This document shows positions 62,363 to 64,000 of a stretch of DNA of 64,000 bases, piece after piece; the first letter of the stretch is position 1; each line of letters starts with the position of its first letter. Source of the stretch: Oligoflexales bacterium. GTDB lineage: Bacteria > Bdellovibrionota_B > Oligoflexia > Oligoflexales > RGVZ01. A program made the translations under genes and the position numbers. Location: the NCBI GenBank assembly GCA_947445775.1, contig CANFEB010000005.1:1-64000 (forward strand), in the 5' to 3' direction. The notes beneath the pieces are model-generated. The model ran no database searches. It was not told the DNA's origin and saw only the letters and a list, made by a program, of their open reading frames with translations.

Positions 62363-63284
62363 TTGAGCCTCTGGAGGGTCAGCCCAATTCGAACCCCCTT
62401 GGTGTTAAGGGGGGCGCGGCAGGTTGGCAAAACTCACAGCATTCGTGAGTTCGGTCGAGATCACTTTGCCAATTTGGTGGAAGTTAATCTTGAAACTAAC
62501 CCAGAGTTTCTTGGCTGTTTTAGTAGTCCGGATGCGAAGACGATTTGCGCGCAGCTTGAAGCGGTCGCAAATTTGCAACCTTTGTCGTTCAAAGAGTTTT
62601 TAGGGGCATCAGGCGAATTTAAGCTCGTGCAAATGGTCACTGCAGCAACAGTGGAAACACCATGTGCCGGGAGTGTTCAAAACAGGCTCGCAATAGGATT
62701 TGTTGCCGATTTTTCTAAATATGGCCGTCGTTATGATCACCACAAGCTGCAACAACTGATGAACGCAGTGCCAAGACTCGTCGGGAAAAAATTTAAGTAT
62801 TCCCATGTGGATCCGGAAACAACGGCCCGAGATTTTAAGTTGCCTCTATTGGATTTGGAACGCGCAGGGCTGGTCCCGCTCATTCGAGCGAGCGGAGCAA
62901 ATGGAATACCGTTAGGGGCTGAGGACCGAGAAGGCGTCTTTAAGGCTCAGTATTTGGATATTGGGCTCATGATGAGTGCCTTGGGCTTGGACCTTTTTTC
63001 GCAAGATATTTAAAAATCTCTGTTTATTAATGAGGGCTCACTGGCCGAGCAATTTGTCGGGCAGGAACTGCTTGCTTCCTTGGATCCTGAACGCACACCC
63101 CAGCTTTTTTATTGGATGGGCGAGGCTCGCGGATCTGAGGCTGCGGTCCCTGCGGCAATTCATGCTGGATAAGAAATCGCGGATCGGAGTTCGTATCTCG
63201 CAACGCCCGCTGTCGTTCATCGATGGCGTCTTGTCCGTTCCGTTTTATATGGTCTCAGAACTAGAGCGGATACTGAGGGCGTAG
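62363..63284 (+). pseudogene. Decayed AAA ATPase/DUF4143 gene
   Basis: Starts TPLVLRGARQVGKTHSIREF (Walker A), then skips from AKTICAQLEAV to NLQPLSFKEFLGASGE, so Walker B and the sensor are deleted. After LDLFSQDI there is a stop, and the family sequence continues in another frame (NEGSLAEQFVGQELLASLDP, LFYWMGEARGSEA), then a third (KSRIGVRISQRPLSFIDGVL). The EVDYL/VEVK nuclease-like part is deleted. Confidence 0.8.
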
Positions 63285-63302
63285 CAAATGTTCTTAAGCG
63301 GT

Positions 63303-64000
63303 TTAAGGGAAAAAAACAAAAAAACCGATCACGCCGGCCAACACCGCCCGGTAGACCATGAACCAGAAGAATCCGTAGTTTCTGACCAGTTTCATGAGCA
63401 CTTGGATTGCCAGGAAACCGGAAGCAAAGGACATCAGAGTCCCAGCGTAGAATGCCGGGTTTGTTAGGTGTTGCAGGATTTCGCGCGATTCTAGTAGGGC
63501 AGCCCCAAACATGGCCGGGGTTCCGAGCAGAAACGAAAACCTCGCGGCGTCGGGACGGGTAAAGCCGAGAAAGCGCGCGGCAATAATGGTCGAACCGCTG
63601 CGCGAGACGCCGGGGATCAATGCCATGGCTTGCGCCGTGCCGATGAGGATGCCGTCTTTGATGGTCAATTGCTCAAGGTTGCGAGTTGATGGGCGGGTCT
63701 TGTCCGACCACCAGAGGAGCACCCCAACAAGGGCCAGTGGAATGATGACGATTTGGGGGTGGTGCAGTTTTTCCTCGATGATCCGATGAAACTTCAGGCC
63801 GATGATTCCGGCCGGTATGGAGCCCAATATCAGTGCCGGCAGCAGCACGTCCGACCCGAAAGACTTCGTGCCTGAAAAAGCCCGGCGCACCAGAGAGCGC
63901 CCCATGGCCAGCCAATCCTGGAAAAAATAGACCAAAACGGCCATGACCGTGCCAATGTGCAGGGCAACATTCAGGGCTAAGGGCAGAGGTTTTCCTGACA
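63303..64000 (-). CDS. uppP: Undecaprenyl-diphosphatase, partial
   Basis: The frame stays open to the right edge; the part before the first Met in view still reads LPLALNVALHIGTV, which is family sequence. Thus the true start and the conserved Glu-rich motif lie outside. PGVSRSGSTI, the phosphatase motif, is intact, with about six membrane helices visible. It recycles undecaprenyl carrier lipid for cell wall synthesis. Confidence 0.9.
   Translation of the reverse strand, partial: SGKPLPLALNVALHIGTVMAVLVYFFQDWLAMGRSLVRRAFSGTKSFGSDVLLPALILGSIPAGIIGLKFHRIIEEKLHHPQIVIIPLALVGVLLWWSDKTRPSTRNLEQLTIKDGILIGTAQAMALIPGVSRSGSTIIAARFLGFTRPDAARFSFLLGTPAMFGAALLESREILQHLTNPAFYAGTLMSFASGFLAIQVLMKLVRNYGFFWFMVYRAVLAGVIGFFVFFP

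Overview
This 64 kb window looks like chromosomal DNA from a Gram-negative, predatory-type deltaproteobacterial relative, most likely a member of Bdellovibrionota. The reasons are the many lipoproteins with SGC, PAC and QGC lipoboxes followed by KT or QT, outer-membrane barrels, an MglA-family GTPase, a fused SecD-SecF, a very short tmRNA tag (read here as GNDYALAA) and base composition in the mid-50s percent GC. The phylum is an inference from gene content; no 16S gene is present. The two ends cut through other loci, and the last gene (uppP) runs off the right edge.

Layout. 1-9.5 kb: poorly known secreted and lipoprotein genes, an APC permease, a BamA/TamA-like barrel, and a scar where a truncated AAA ATPase fragment adjoins a gene that has lost its signal peptide. 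9.5-17.25 kb: an accessory, partly decayed defence-type island. It holds a broken SEC-C gene, an intact abiEi-abiEii type IV toxin-antitoxin pair with a palindromic operator, a TSUP permease, crcB, a GIY-YIG remnant, an AAA/DUF4143 ATPase with a tandem palindromic upstream region, a broken rhuM, a probable tyrosine-integrase remnant, and a second abiE pair in decay. The island abuts the 3' end of ssrA (tmRNA, minus strand).

17.6-29.3 kb: two exported rhodaneses flanking a DUF420-subtilase fusion, then a plus-strand run of an alpha/beta hydrolase, a DUF4175-like membrane protein, a small protein, an Fe-S/CCG oxidoreductase, and an active/inactive pair of M16 peptidases. 29.3-35.1 kb: core genes fabD and rpmF on the minus strand, a GYF-like tail-anchored protein, then DUF177, rpsB, tsf, pyrH and frr on the plus strand. 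35.1-39.0 kb: a sigma-54 activator without a sensor domain, diverging from a glycosyltransferase and a polyprenyl glycosylphosphotransferase (envelope polysaccharide). 39.1-47.4 kb: a group of exported lipoproteins (metzincin-like, patatin-like, unknown), then ald, a PhnP-like metallohydrolase, recQ and lysC.

47.4-48.7 kb is gene-poor and consists of insertion-sequence and HNH-gene debris. 48.8-56.5 kb: a barrel-like protein, a small membrane protein, and a minus-strand series secDF, ffs (SRP RNA), dnaX, mglA-like GTPase, unknown protein; an Ala/Lys-rich exported protein lies upstream of secDF. 56.6-62.3 kb: tRNA-Ser(GGA), an exported ParB-like protein, and three redox or propeller genes (CX4CH lipoprotein, cytochrome c-GSDH lipoprotein, FAD oxidoreductase). 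62.4-63.3 kb is another decayed DUF4143 ATPase, followed by the partial uppP.

The points I find most worth following are the MglA paralogue whose two catalytic positions (53 and 82 in the MglA numbering) are both changed and which is linked to dnaX; the duplicated abiE loci sharing one operator core; a dispersed hairpin family, one copy of which carries the stop codons of two convergent genes; and the DUF420-subtilase fusion between two exported rhodaneses.
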